Shown: one piece after another, positions 26,241 through 36,462 of the stretch | How positions within the stretch are numbered: the first letter of the stretch is position 1 | Layout of the letters: each line of letters starts with the position of its first letter | Assembly (NCBI RefSeq): GCF_014197145.1 | Contig: NZ_JACIEZ010000004.1 | Span: 62,001-126,000 of the forward strand | DNA length: 64,000 nt | Source: Gellertiella hungarica | GTDB lineage: Bacteria; Pseudomonadota; Alphaproteobacteria; Rhizobiales; Rhizobiaceae | Direction: 5' to 3' | Position numbers and translations under genes: made by a program | The notes under the pieces: model-generated | Told to the model about the DNA's origin: nothing | The model's input: the letters and a program-made list of their open reading frames with translations, nothing else | The model's database searches: none

Positions 26241-26269
26241 AAATGCCCGGCCAGAACGACCGGGCATTT
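26241..26269 (-). terminator. Intrinsic terminator of the glycerol operon
   Basis: A perfect 10-bp stem AAATGCCCGG/CCGGGCATTT with a 9-base loop; on the reverse strand it is followed by TTTTCTTTT. It sits 24 bases past the stop of the last glycerol transporter gene. Confidence 0.88.
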
Positions 26270-26292
26270 CACTATTCCACTGCTCGAAGGTC

Positions 26293-28014
<1,722 letters not shown>

Positions 28015-28095
28015 GTCATCCTCCCGAGAGTTTTGCGTTAGCAGGTTGCAGTCTGGATCACCGACGCACTGGCCGGAAATCCCGTTCATGATCCC

Positions 28096-28377
28096 TCACA
28101 CGAACTTGAACACGCCGATGGCGTAGACAATGCTGAGGGCTAGCGCCCACCAGAGGCTGAACTCGGTCAGGCCGAGCCAGCCCAGATGGATGAAGGCGGA
28201 GCCGAGGAGAGAGATGAAGAGCCGGTCTCCCCGGGTTGTTTTGAAACGCAGTATGCCGTGGCGCGGGCCGCCGCCCGGCGAGAAGTATTCCCACACGCCC
28301 ATGGCTGCGATCAGAAAGGCAATGGCTGAAAAGAACAGTGCCGTCGGCAGCGTCCATGCCATCCAAGAAAAGTCCAT
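28096..28377 (-). CDS. glpU: DUF2160 membrane protein of the glycerol transporter operon (GlpU-like)
   Basis: Small integral membrane protein of 93 residues with three hydrophobic segments (about 5-25, 50-68 and 73-92) and a short basic loop (RFKTTRGDR). A strong SD (GGGAGGAAG) lies before the ATG at 28377, 13 bases after glpQ. DUF2160 proteins are found almost only beside this type of glycerol ABC transporter. Its job is not established; an accessory membrane subunit or stability factor is possible. Confidence 0.85.
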   Translation of the reverse strand: MDFSWMAWTLPTALFFSAIAFLIAAMGVWEYFSPGGGPRHGILRFKTTRGDRLFISLLGSAFIHLGWLGLTEFSLWWALALSIVYAIGVFKFV

Positions 28378-28390
28378 GTCTTCCTCCCAG

Positions 28391-29209
28391 TCAGACGCGG
28401 CCGAGGGCAAAGCCCTTGGCGATGTAATTGCGGACGAAGTAGATCACCAGCGCGCCCGGAATGATGGTCAGCACACCTGCAGCCGCAAGCACGCCCCAGT
28501 CCAGGCCCGAGGCCGAAACGGTGCGGGTCATGATGGCCGAGATGGGCTTTGCTTCGGTGGTTGTCAGGGTTCGCGCGATAAGCAGCTCCACCCACGAGAA
28601 CATGAAGCAGAAGAATGCGGCGACCCCGATGCCGGAGGCGATGAGCGGCATGAAGATCTTCACGAAAAACCGCGGGAACGAATATCCGTCGATATAGGCC
28701 GTTTCGTCGATCTCCTTGGGCACGCCGGACATGAAGCCTTCCAGGATCCAGACTGCCAGCGGCACGTTGAACAGGCAGTGGGCAAGTGCCACCGCGATAT
28801 GCGTGTCGATGAGGCCGAAGGCGGAATAGAGCTGGAAAAAGGGAAGCGCGAACACCGCAGGCGGCGCCATCCGGTTCGTCAGCAGCCAGAAGAAAAGATG
28901 CTTGTCACCGAGGAAGCGGTAGCGGGAGAAGGCATAGGCAGCCGGCAGCGCAACGGCCACCGAAATCACCGTGTTCAGGACCACGTAGATCATCGAGTTG
29001 ATGTAGCCCGAATACCAGGACGGATCGGTGAAAATCACCATGTAGTTGCGCAGCGTCGGCCTTTCCGGGATGAGCGAGAAGGTCCCGAGGATCTCGGTAT
29101 TCTCCTTGAAGCTCATGTTGACGAGCCAGTAGATCGGCAGCAGCAGGAAAATGATGTAGATCGTGGGAATGAGGAAGCTGAGGCGGCTGCCTTCAGAACG
29201 GTTGCTCAT
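28391..29209 (-). CDS. glpQ: Glycerol ABC transporter permease (GlpQ-like)
   Basis: Inner-membrane permease of 272 residues in the MalG family, with about six transmembrane helices. The EAA loop that contacts the ATPases is at EIDETAYIDGYSFPRFFVKI, and the C-terminus is YFVRNYIAKGFALGRV. It pairs with GlpP to form the channel. It starts 12 bases after the glpP stop. The name follows the rhizobial glp operon and is unrelated to E. coli glycerophosphodiesterase GlpQ. Confidence 0.9.
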   Translation of the reverse strand: MSNRSEGSRLSFLIPTIYIIFLLLPIYWLVNMSFKENTEILGTFSLIPERPTLRNYMVIFTDPSWYSGYINSMIYVVLNTVISVAVALPAAYAFSRYRFLGDKHLFFWLLTNRMAPPAVFALPFFQLYSAFGLIDTHIAVALAHCLFNVPLAVWILEGFMSGVPKEIDETAYIDGYSFPRFFVKIFMPLIASGIGVAAFFCFMFSWVELLIARTLTTTEAKPISAIMTRTVSASGLDWGVLAAAGVLTIIPGALVIYFVRNYIAKGFALGRV

Positions 29210-29221
29210 GATGGTTCCTCC

Positions 29222-30088
<867 letters not shown>

Positions 30089-30090
30089 GT

Positions 30091-31161
30091 TCAGCCCTCC
30101 GAACCGACGCGCCAGCTGTCGGCGTAGATGTTGATCGCGGACGTATCGAACTGCACCCTGGGATCCGCGGGAATGTCCATCCCCTCCGGAACGACCACCG
30201 CAAGCGGCTTGCCTTCGAATTCTGCCCGCACGATTCTCTGACGGCCGATGTCCTCCACCTTGCCGATGCGGACCGGTAGTCCCTCGCGCTGAAGCCGGAC
30301 GAATTCCGGCCGGATGCCCAGCTCGATCTTCTGTGCTCCGCCAACGGCCGGTGCGTAGGCAAGCGCTATGGACTGGCTGCCCACCGTGGCGCTTGTCCCG
30401 TCTACCCTCGCCTCCATGAAGTTCATGCCGGGCGAGCCGATGAAATAGCCGACGAAGGTATGGCTCGGGCGCTCGAAGAGTTCGGCAGGGGTTCCGATCT
30501 GGACGATCTGTCCGTCATACATGACCACGACCTTGTCGGCGAAGGTAAGCGCTTCGGTCTGGTCGTGCGTGACATAGACCATGGTGAAACCGAACTGCCT
30601 GTGCAGCCGCTTCAGCTGAGAGCGAAGCACCCATTTCATGTGGGGATCGATGACCGTCAGAGGCTCGTCGAAGAGGATGGCATTCACATCGTTTCTGACC
30701 AGCCCTCGGCCCAGCGAGATCTTCTGCTTCTGATCGGCGGTAAGGCCTCTCGCCCGCCGCCTTGCCATATCGGACAGCCCGGTCATGTCGAGTATCTCGT
30801 TGACCCGCCGGTTCACCTCGGCCTCCGGCACGTGGCGATTCCGCAGCGGAAATGCCAGGTTGTCGTATACGGTCATGGTGTCGTAGATGACCGGGAACTG
30901 GAACACCTGCGCAATGTTGCGCTCCTGCGTCGACAGATTGGTCACATCCTTGCCGTTGAAGAGGATCCTGCCCTCCGACGGGTGAAGGAGCCCCGAAATG
31001 ATGTTGAGCAGCGTGGTCTTGCCACAGCCGGAGGGGCCGAGCAGCGCATAGGCACCTCCATCGTTCCAGGAATGATGGACCTCCTTCAGCGCATAATCGG
31101 ACTCTCGCGTGGGCTTCGCCCCGTAAGCGTGGCGGATATGGTCGAGATCGATGCGTGCCAT
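30091..31161 (-). CDS. glpT: Glycerol ABC transporter ATP-binding protein (GlpT-like), degenerate signature motif
   Basis: Cytoplasmic ATPase of 356 residues in the MalK/UgpC group: nucleotide-binding domain about 1-240, then a TOBE/OB-fold regulatory domain. Walker A is GPSGCGKTT (42-50), the Q-loop is at Gln87, Walker B is ILFDEP (Asp165, Glu166), and the H-loop is VTHD (His199). The ABC signature, normally LSGGQ, reads LTADQ (140-144) and is degenerate. Its partner GlpS keeps LSGGQ but has lost the H-loop His. An SD (GAGGAGGGG) precedes the ATG at 31161. The name follows the rhizobial operon and is not the E. coli G3P permease. Confidence 0.9.
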   Translation of the reverse strand: MARIDLDHIRHAYGAKPTRESDYALKEVHHSWNDGGAYALLGPSGCGKTTLLNIISGLLHPSEGRILFNGKDVTNLSTQERNIAQVFQFPVIYDTMTVYDNLAFPLRNRHVPEAEVNRRVNEILDMTGLSDMARRRARGLTADQKQKISLGRGLVRNDVNAILFDEPLTVIDPHMKWVLRSQLKRLHRQFGFTMVYVTHDQTEALTFADKVVVMYDGQIVQIGTPAELFERPSHTFVGYFIGSPGMNFMEARVDGTSATVGSQSIALAYAPAVGGAQKIELGIRPEFVRLQREGLPVRIGKVEDIGRQRIVRAEFEGKPLAVVVPEGMDIPADPRVQFDTSAINIYADSWRVGSEG

Positions 31162-31171
31162 GATCCCCTCC

Positions 31172-32239
31172 TCAGGCGGTTGCGGCGAGCGAGCGGCCAT
31201 CCGGCCCGAAGGCCATCAACCGGCTTGTATCTAGATAAAGGGTAATGTTCTGGTCGGGATCGATGTCATGGATGCCATGAGCCAGCATGACCCAGCGAGC
31301 ATCGCCAAAGGCGACATGGACGAAACTCTCCGAGCCGGCGATCTCCGAAATCAGGGTGCGCACCGTAAGCGCCTGGGCCGCCGGGATTTCCATGCTCCGC
31401 TTGAGGTGATGCGGCTGGAACGCGATCGTCAGTGGCCCATCTGCAATATGCGCCAGATGGCTTGGCACGGCGATTTCCGCAGCGCCGGCCCTGAAGATGG
31501 TACCGGCCTTCACAACCGGCAGCGTGTTCAGCGGCGGATCGCCGAAGGTCTTCGCGGTAATCAGATCCGCGGGATTTCGGTAGACGGAGATCGTCTGGCC
31601 GAATTGCGTGATGCGCCCCTCGCAAAGCGTGGCCGTATTTCCGCCCAGCAGCAGGGCCTCCGAAGGCTCGGTGGTGGCATAGACGAAGATCGCGCCGGAC
31701 TCCGCAAAAATCTTCGGCAGCTCCTCACGCAGTTCCTCGCGCAGCTTGTAATCCAGGTTTGCCAGCGGTTCGTCCAGTAGCACTAGGCTCGCATTCTTCA
31801 CGATGGCGCGCGCCAGGGCGGTGCGCTGCTGCTGGCCGCCGGACAGGTTGAGGGGTGTCCGGTCGAGATAGGGGGTGAGCTTCAGAAGATCGGCCGCCTT
31901 TCGGACAGCCTTGTCGATGGTTTGCTGGTCCTTGCCGGCGATGCGCATGGGCGAAGCGATGTTCTCATAAACCGTCAGCGCCGGGTAATTGATGAACTGC
32001 TGATAGACCATCGCCACGTTGCGGCTCTGCACGGGAAGGCCGGTAACATCCTTTCCGTCGAAAACCACCGACCCACTCGAGGGGCGGTCAAGGCCGGCCA
32101 TCAGCCGCATGAGGGAGGTCTTGCCGGACAGGGTGGGTCCCAGCAGGACGTTCAGCGACCCCCGCTCCAGCGTCAGGCTGGTCGGGTGGATGTGATACTC
32201 ACCCGCAACCATCTTCGTGACGTCGCGCAATTCCAGCAT
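31172..32239 (-). CDS. glpS: Glycerol ABC transporter ATP-binding protein (GlpS-like), H-loop histidine replaced
   Basis: Second ATPase of the transporter, 355 residues with the same NBD-TOBE layout. Walker A is GPTLSGKTS (34-42), the signature LSGGQ is intact at 132-136, and Walker B is LVLLDEP (Asp156, Glu157). Where MalK-type proteins have VTHDQxEA, it reads ATTEPSEA, so the switch His is replaced by Thr190. It should form a heterodimer with GlpT. A good SD (GGGAGG) precedes the ATG. glpT follows after 10 bases. Confidence 0.9.
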   Translation of the reverse strand: MLELRDVTKMVAGEYHIHPTSLTLERGSLNVLLGPTLSGKTSLMRLMAGLDRPSSGSVVFDGKDVTGLPVQSRNVAMVYQQFINYPALTVYENIASPMRIAGKDQQTIDKAVRKAADLLKLTPYLDRTPLNLSGGQQQRTALARAIVKNASLVLLDEPLANLDYKLREELREELPKIFAESGAIFVYATTEPSEALLLGGNTATLCEGRITQFGQTISVYRNPADLITAKTFGDPPLNTLPVVKAGTIFRAGAAEIAVPSHLAHIADGPLTIAFQPHHLKRSMEIPAAQALTVRTLISEIAGSESFVHVAFGDARWVMLAHGIHDIDPDQNITLYLDTSRLMAFGPDGRSLAATA

Positions 32240-32315
32240 TTTTCCTCCCGGACCCGCATCGGTCCTTCAATAAGAGCTTCCACCTCTCCCGGGCGCGCTC
32301 TTCTTGGCATCTTCA

Positions 32316-33824
32316 TTACGGCGCGTGGTGCGCCATGTATTCGTCGAGCGCTGCCGCTTCGGCGGAGCCGAGGTAAAGGCCCCTTTTCGTGCGACGCCAA
32401 AGCACATCTTCCGCTGTGCGAGCCCATTCCCTTGTCATCAGCCAATCGATCTCGAAGGCGTATACGTCGCTTCCGAAATGCTGGCCGAGGTCAGCAGCCG
32501 ATGTTCGTCCTTCAAGCATAGGGCGCCATTCGGAACCATAAAGGCGTACCAGCCGTCGCGCATGGACGGTCTCGAGATAAGGATGGGCTTTCTTGAGCGC
32601 CTCCACCTCGTTTTCATACCCGTGGACGCCAAAATCTCCGCCCGGAAGGTTGCTTTTCGCGGTCCATGGCCGCCCCTTCGCCCCGAGCACCTGCTCGATC
32701 TTCTCAAGCGCATGTTCCGCAAGGCGGCGATAGGTGGTCAGCTTGCCGCCGAAAATGTTCAGCAGCACCGCGCCTGTCCCCTCACCTTCGAGCTTCAGGA
32801 CGTAGTCGCGGGTCGCCTCCTGGGCGGCCGACGCGCCGTCATCGAAAAGAGGGCGAACCCCGGAGTAGCTCCACACGATATCCTCCGGCCGGACCGGCTC
32901 GGCGAAATATTCGCTGGCAGCATTGCAAAGGTAATCGATCTCCTGCGGCGTGATCTTCACGTCGCGCGCATCGCCCTTGTAATCCTGGTCCGTTGTACCG
33001 ATGAGGGTGAAGTCGTTCTCGTAGGGAATGGCAAAGATGATCCGGTTGTCGGGATTCTGGAAGAAATAGGCCCTCGGATCATCGAACTTCTTCCGCACCA
33101 CGATGTGGCTTCCCTGAACCAGACGCACATTATGCACCTGGTTCTTGCCGAAGGCCTGGGAAAGCACCGTATCCACCCAGGGCCCCGCTGCGTTGACCAG
33201 CATTCGCGCCCTATGGCTGGAGCGAACGCCGGAGGCGGTGTCGAGGACTTCGACCTCCCAGAAATCCTTCTCGCGCCGAGCCCCGATCACCTTGGAACGG
33301 GGAAGAATGGTAGCTCCGCGCTGTTCGGCGTCTCGCGCATTGAGAACGACCATGCGGGCATCGTCCACCCAGCCATCGGAGTATTCGAACGCCTTCGTGA
33401 AGAGCGGCTTGAGTGGCTTGCCGGCCGGATCGCGGCGCATGTCCAGAGTGCGGGTCGCGGGCAAAAGCTTGCGGCCGCCCAGATGATCGTAAAGGAAGAG
33501 GCCGAGCCGGATCAGCCAGGCGGGACGAATCCCTCCCTTGTGGAAGGGCAGTACGAAGCGCATGGGCCAGATGATATGCGGCGCCATGGCCCAGAGGACC
33601 TCCCGCTCCATCAGGGCCTCGCGCACCAGCCGGAATTCGTAATATTCGAGATAGCGCAGGCCGCCATGAATGAGCTTTGTGGCCGCCGACGAGGTTCCCG
33701 ATGCAAAGTCTTTGGCTTCGGCAAGCGCCACCTTGTAGCCACGCCCCACCGCGTCGCGCGCAATGCCGCATCCGTTGATGCCGCCACCGATCACGAACAC
33801 ATCGTAGAGAGCCTGCTCCGGCAC
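32316..33824 (-). CDS. glpD: Glycerol-3-phosphate dehydrogenase (aerobic, FAD)
   Basis: Membrane-associated FAD enzyme that oxidises sn-glycerol 3-phosphate to dihydroxyacetone phosphate and feeds electrons to the quinone pool. The FAD-binding motif YDVFVIGGGINGCGIARDA is at the N-terminus, followed by SGTSSAATKLIHGGLRYLE. I chose the GTG at 33824 because a run of six G (SD) ends just before it and it gives 502 residues, the usual length, with the FAD motif about 8 residues in. An ATG at 33872 would add 16 residues of poor similarity. It heads the glycerol operon downstream of divergent-looking AACGAAA motifs. Confidence 0.93.
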   Translation of the reverse strand: MPEQALYDVFVIGGGINGCGIARDAVGRGYKVALAEAKDFASGTSSAATKLIHGGLRYLEYYEFRLVREALMEREVLWAMAPHIIWPMRFVLPFHKGGIRPAWLIRLGLFLYDHLGGRKLLPATRTLDMRRDPAGKPLKPLFTKAFEYSDGWVDDARMVVLNARDAEQRGATILPRSKVIGARREKDFWEVEVLDTASGVRSSHRARMLVNAAGPWVDTVLSQAFGKNQVHNVRLVQGSHIVVRKKFDDPRAYFFQNPDNRIIFAIPYENDFTLIGTTDQDYKGDARDVKITPQEIDYLCNAASEYFAEPVRPEDIVWSYSGVRPLFDDGASAAQEATRDYVLKLEGEGTGAVLLNIFGGKLTTYRRLAEHALEKIEQVLGAKGRPWTAKSNLPGGDFGVHGYENEVEALKKAHPYLETVHARRLVRLYGSEWRPMLEGRTSAADLGQHFGSDVYAFEIDWLMTREWARTAEDVLWRRTKRGLYLGSAEAAALDEYMAHHAP

Positions 33825-33892
33825 GCCAATCCCCCCAAAAGGACACGCAGAACGTCGAAAGGTTCCGTTCATTTCGAAACTGACGAACCTTA

Positions 33893-33921
33893 AAACGAAA
33901 CAAATCGCGTGTCAAACGAAA
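33893..33921. promoter_or_regulatory. AACGAAA repeats between glpR and glpD, candidate GlpR operators
   Basis: AAACGAAA occurs at 33893-33900 and at 33914-33921, with partial copies (TTTCGAAA near 33872, AAAACGAT near 33937) around them. The 21-bp spacing equals two helical turns. The same motif recurs upstream of glpR, as expected for a DeoR-type repressor that controls both. Confidence 0.55.
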
Positions 33922-33943
33922 GTGAGAGGAAATTTCAAAACGA

Positions 33944-34711
33944 TTAGCCCGCGCCTGTTTCGATCAGATCGACGCTGTTTGCGCTCGCGATTTCCCGCAG
34001 CCCCTCCAGCGAACAGACATCCGTAATGAAGCTGTGCACCTGCGAGAGGTGCCCGATGCGAACAGGCGCGGTTCTTTCGAACTTCGTGGAATCGGCAACC
34101 AGAATGACATGGCGCGCATTGGCGATGATGGCCTGCGCGACCTTCACCTCGCGAAAATCATAGTCCAGAAGTGCGCCGTCCTCATCGATGGCCGAGGCGC
34201 CGATGACGGCGAAATCCACCTTGAACTGCTTGATGAAATCGACCGCTGCTTCGCCGACGATACCGCCGTCCGAGCCCCGCACCACCCCGCCAGCAATGAC
34301 CACCTCGATGGAGGGGTATACGCGCAAGCGATTGGCGACATTGATGTTATTGGTAATCACCATCAGCTCGTGATGATTGCGGAGCGCTTCGCCCACCGCC
34401 TCTGTCGTGGTTCCGATGTTGATGAACAGAGAGGAATTGCTGGGGATGAGAGCCGCCGCCGCCCGCCCGATAGCCTGTTTCTCGGCGGCAGCAATGGATC
34501 GGCGCGCCTCGTATTTCACGTTTTCCGTGCCGCTCGGGAAAAGGGCTCCTCCGTGAATTCGGGTCAGCGCACGCCCATCGCAGAGATCGTTCAGATCCTT
34601 GCGTATCGTTTGGGGCGTAACCGAAAATCGCTGCGCGAGGTCTTCCACGAGGACACGCCCCTCCACCTTCGCAATTTCAAGTATCTCCGCCTGCCTGCCA
34701 GTAACGAACAT
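33944..34711 (-). CDS. glpR: DeoR-family transcriptional repressor of glycerol use (GlpR)
   Basis: Repressor of 255 residues. The N-terminal DeoR HTH includes RFSVTPQTIRKDLNDLCDG (about 28-46), followed by the sugar-phosphate sensing domain with INIGTTTEAVGEAL, ITNNINVANRL and AGGVVRGSDGGIVGEAAV. The family responds to glycerol 3-phosphate or a similar phosphate. It lies 119 bases upstream of glpD on the same strand and probably represses the operon and itself. An SD (GGAG) is 8 bases before the ATG. Confidence 0.93.
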   Translation of the reverse strand: MFVTGRQAEILEIAKVEGRVLVEDLAQRFSVTPQTIRKDLNDLCDGRALTRIHGGALFPSGTENVKYEARRSIAAAEKQAIGRAAAALIPSNSSLFINIGTTTEAVGEALRNHHELMVITNNINVANRLRVYPSIEVVIAGGVVRGSDGGIVGEAAVDFIKQFKVDFAVIGASAIDEDGALLDYDFREVKVAQAIIANARHVILVADSTKFERTAPVRIGHLSQVHSFITDVCSLEGLREIASANSVDLIETGAG

Positions 34712-34757
34712 GCATTAATCTCCGATATGCCCGGGCGCCGCTTTCGCATCATAGGCC

Positions 34758-34783
34758 AAAACGAAAATAACGAAAGGCGAAAC
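34758..34783. promoter_or_regulatory. AACGAAA-like repeats upstream of glpR, candidate autoregulatory operator
   Basis: Three near-tandem copies (AAAACGAAAA, TAACGAAAGG and a weaker GGCGAAACG) lie about 50-70 bases before the glpR start, at roughly 10-bp spacing. They resemble the pair found before glpD. Confidence 0.5.
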
Positions 34784-34889
34784 GCAGCGGTGAGCATTCT
34801 TGGCAGGCAAACATTTTGACGCAGTCGCAATTGGAGTAGAAAGCTGACCGAGGCCGAGGCACAAGGCAGGGGCGGGACAGAGAGGCTCC

Positions 34890-35786
34890 ATGATCGACAA
34901 GCTGGAATATTTCATTGCACTGGCGCGCGAACGACACTTCGCCCGCGCCGCGGAGGAACTGGGCATCTCCCAGCCCACGCTTTCGGCGGCAATCCGGCAG
35001 CTCGAGGATCAGCTGGGGGTCAGCCTCGTGGTGCGCGGCTCCCGGTTCCAGGGGCTCACCCCCGAGGGACAGCGGGTGCTCGAATGGGCGCGCCGCATCG
35101 TCGGCGACGCCCGGACCATGCGCCAGGAAATGCAGGCGGCCAAGAAGGGGCTGACCGGCCATATCCGGCTTGCCGCCATCCCGACAGCGCTCTCCATGGT
35201 CCAGCAGATCACTGCGCCCTTCCAGGAAAAGCACCCCGACGTCACGATATCCGTTTCTTCCTCCACGTCGCTGCAGGTCCTCAGCCAGCTGGAGAATCTC
35301 GAGATTGACGCCGGCATCACCTATCTGGAAAACGAGCCGCTGGGACGCGTGACGAGCGTGCCGCTCTATGCCGAGCGTTATCACCTGATCACTGCGCGCG
35401 ACGCGCGTTTTTCCGAGGTGGAAGCCGTCACATGGAGGGATGTTTCAGATCTTAGGCTTTGTCTATTGACACCGGATATGCAGAACAGGCGCATCATCAA
35501 CCAGCATTTTGCCGAAGCCGGCGTGTCGGTGAAGCCTACGCTCGAATCGAACTCCATGATCGTGCTCTTCTCCCATTTGCGAACTGGCAGATGGTCCTCC
35601 ATCATGCCTCTTCACGCTGCGGAATCCTTTGGATTTCCGGAGGAAATTCGCGCAATTCCCATCACGGAGCCGGACACCAACCATGTCGTTGGCCTGATTG
35701 CGACACATCGCGAACCCTATACGCCACTCGTCTCGGCACTTCTGCATGAAGCGAGGGCGCTCAGCGAGAAAAATGGCGTTCAATAG
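34890..35786 (+). CDS. LysR-family regulator upstream of formate dehydrogenase genes
   Basis: LTTR of 298 residues. The N-terminal winged HTH (about 1-60) holds HFARAAEELGISQPTLSAAIRQLE; a periplasmic-binding-protein-like effector domain follows from about 90. It lies on the same strand, 196 bases before fdsG, a position common for regulators of fds operons (FdsR-like). Control of fds by formate is inferred from this layout. It is divergent from glpR, so it could instead affect glycerol genes, but glpR already fills that role. Confidence 0.88.
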   Translation: MIDKLEYFIALARERHFARAAEELGISQPTLSAAIRQLEDQLGVSLVVRGSRFQGLTPEGQRVLEWARRIVGDARTMRQEMQAAKKGLTGHIRLAAIPTALSMVQQITAPFQEKHPDVTISVSSSTSLQVLSQLENLEIDAGITYLENEPLGRVTSVPLYAERYHLITARDARFSEVEAVTWRDVSDLRLCLLTPDMQNRRIINQHFAEAGVSVKPTLESNSMIVLFSHLRTGRWSSIMPLHAAESFGFPEEIRAIPITEPDTNHVVGLIATHREPYTPLVSALLHEARALSEKNGVQ

Positions 35787-35982
35787 GAAAAAACTATCGA
35801 TCGACGGATCTGCATTATTGACCGAGGCACCGGCGCCTGAGACACTGCCTCCCATGCGAGCGGCGTCCGACAGAGTTCCGGCCACGTTGCCCCGTTCCAA
35901 TCCTTTCAGATCCGGCACGGTCGTCTGTCTTCGCTAGGGAAATCCGCGGGTACGGCGCCGAGAGCCTTCGGGAGACGCGTTG

Positions 35983-36462
35983 ATGACCTTGAATGTTGCA
36001 GCGGGCGATCTGACCCAGCGCACCCAGGCGATCGTGGATCGCCTGATCGGCCTCGAAGGGCCGCTTCTGCCCATCCTTCACGAAGTTCAGGACGAATTCG
36101 GCTTCGTGCCGCAGGAAAGCCTCCCCGTCATTGCGGAGGCCCTCAACCTGTCTCGGGCGGAAGTCCATGGCGTGATGACCTTCTATCACGACTATCGCAA
36201 CCATCCCGCAGGCCGTCACGTGCTGAAGATCTGTCGCGCCGAAGCCTGCCAGTCCATGGGCGGCGACGCGCTGGCCGAACGGGTGAAGAAGCTGCTCGGC
36301 ATCGACTTCCATCAGACGACACTCGATGGTTCTGTCACGCTGGAGCCGGTCTACTGTCTCGGCCTCTGTTCCTGCGCGCCGGCCGCGATGCTGGACGGCG
36401 AAATTCACGGCCGCCTTGATGGCGCAGCAATCGACGAGCTGGTTCAGGAGGCGCGCAAATGA
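35983..36462 (+). CDS. fdsG: NAD-dependent formate dehydrogenase gamma subunit (NuoE-like)
   Basis: Subunit of 159 residues with a thioredoxin-like [2Fe-2S] fold as in complex I NuoE; likely ligands are Cys84, Cys89, Cys125 and Cys129. It passes electrons within the soluble FdsGBA enzyme, which oxidises formate to CO2 with NAD+. A TTG at 35980 in frame directly precedes the ATG at 35983; GGGAG lies 8-12 bases upstream, and I chose the ATG. It overlaps fdsB by four bases (ATGA). Confidence 0.95.
   Translation: MTLNVAAGDLTQRTQAIVDRLIGLEGPLLPILHEVQDEFGFVPQESLPVIAEALNLSRAEVHGVMTFYHDYRNHPAGRHVLKICRAEACQSMGGDALAERVKKLLGIDFHQTTLDGSVTLEPVYCLGLCSCAPAAMLDGEIHGRLDGAAIDELVQEARK

Noticed and set aside
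34749-35384. Frame on the reverse strand opposite the LysR gene and extending into the intergenic region
   Set aside because: It overlaps the LysR gene for most of its length and shows no conserved motif or SD.
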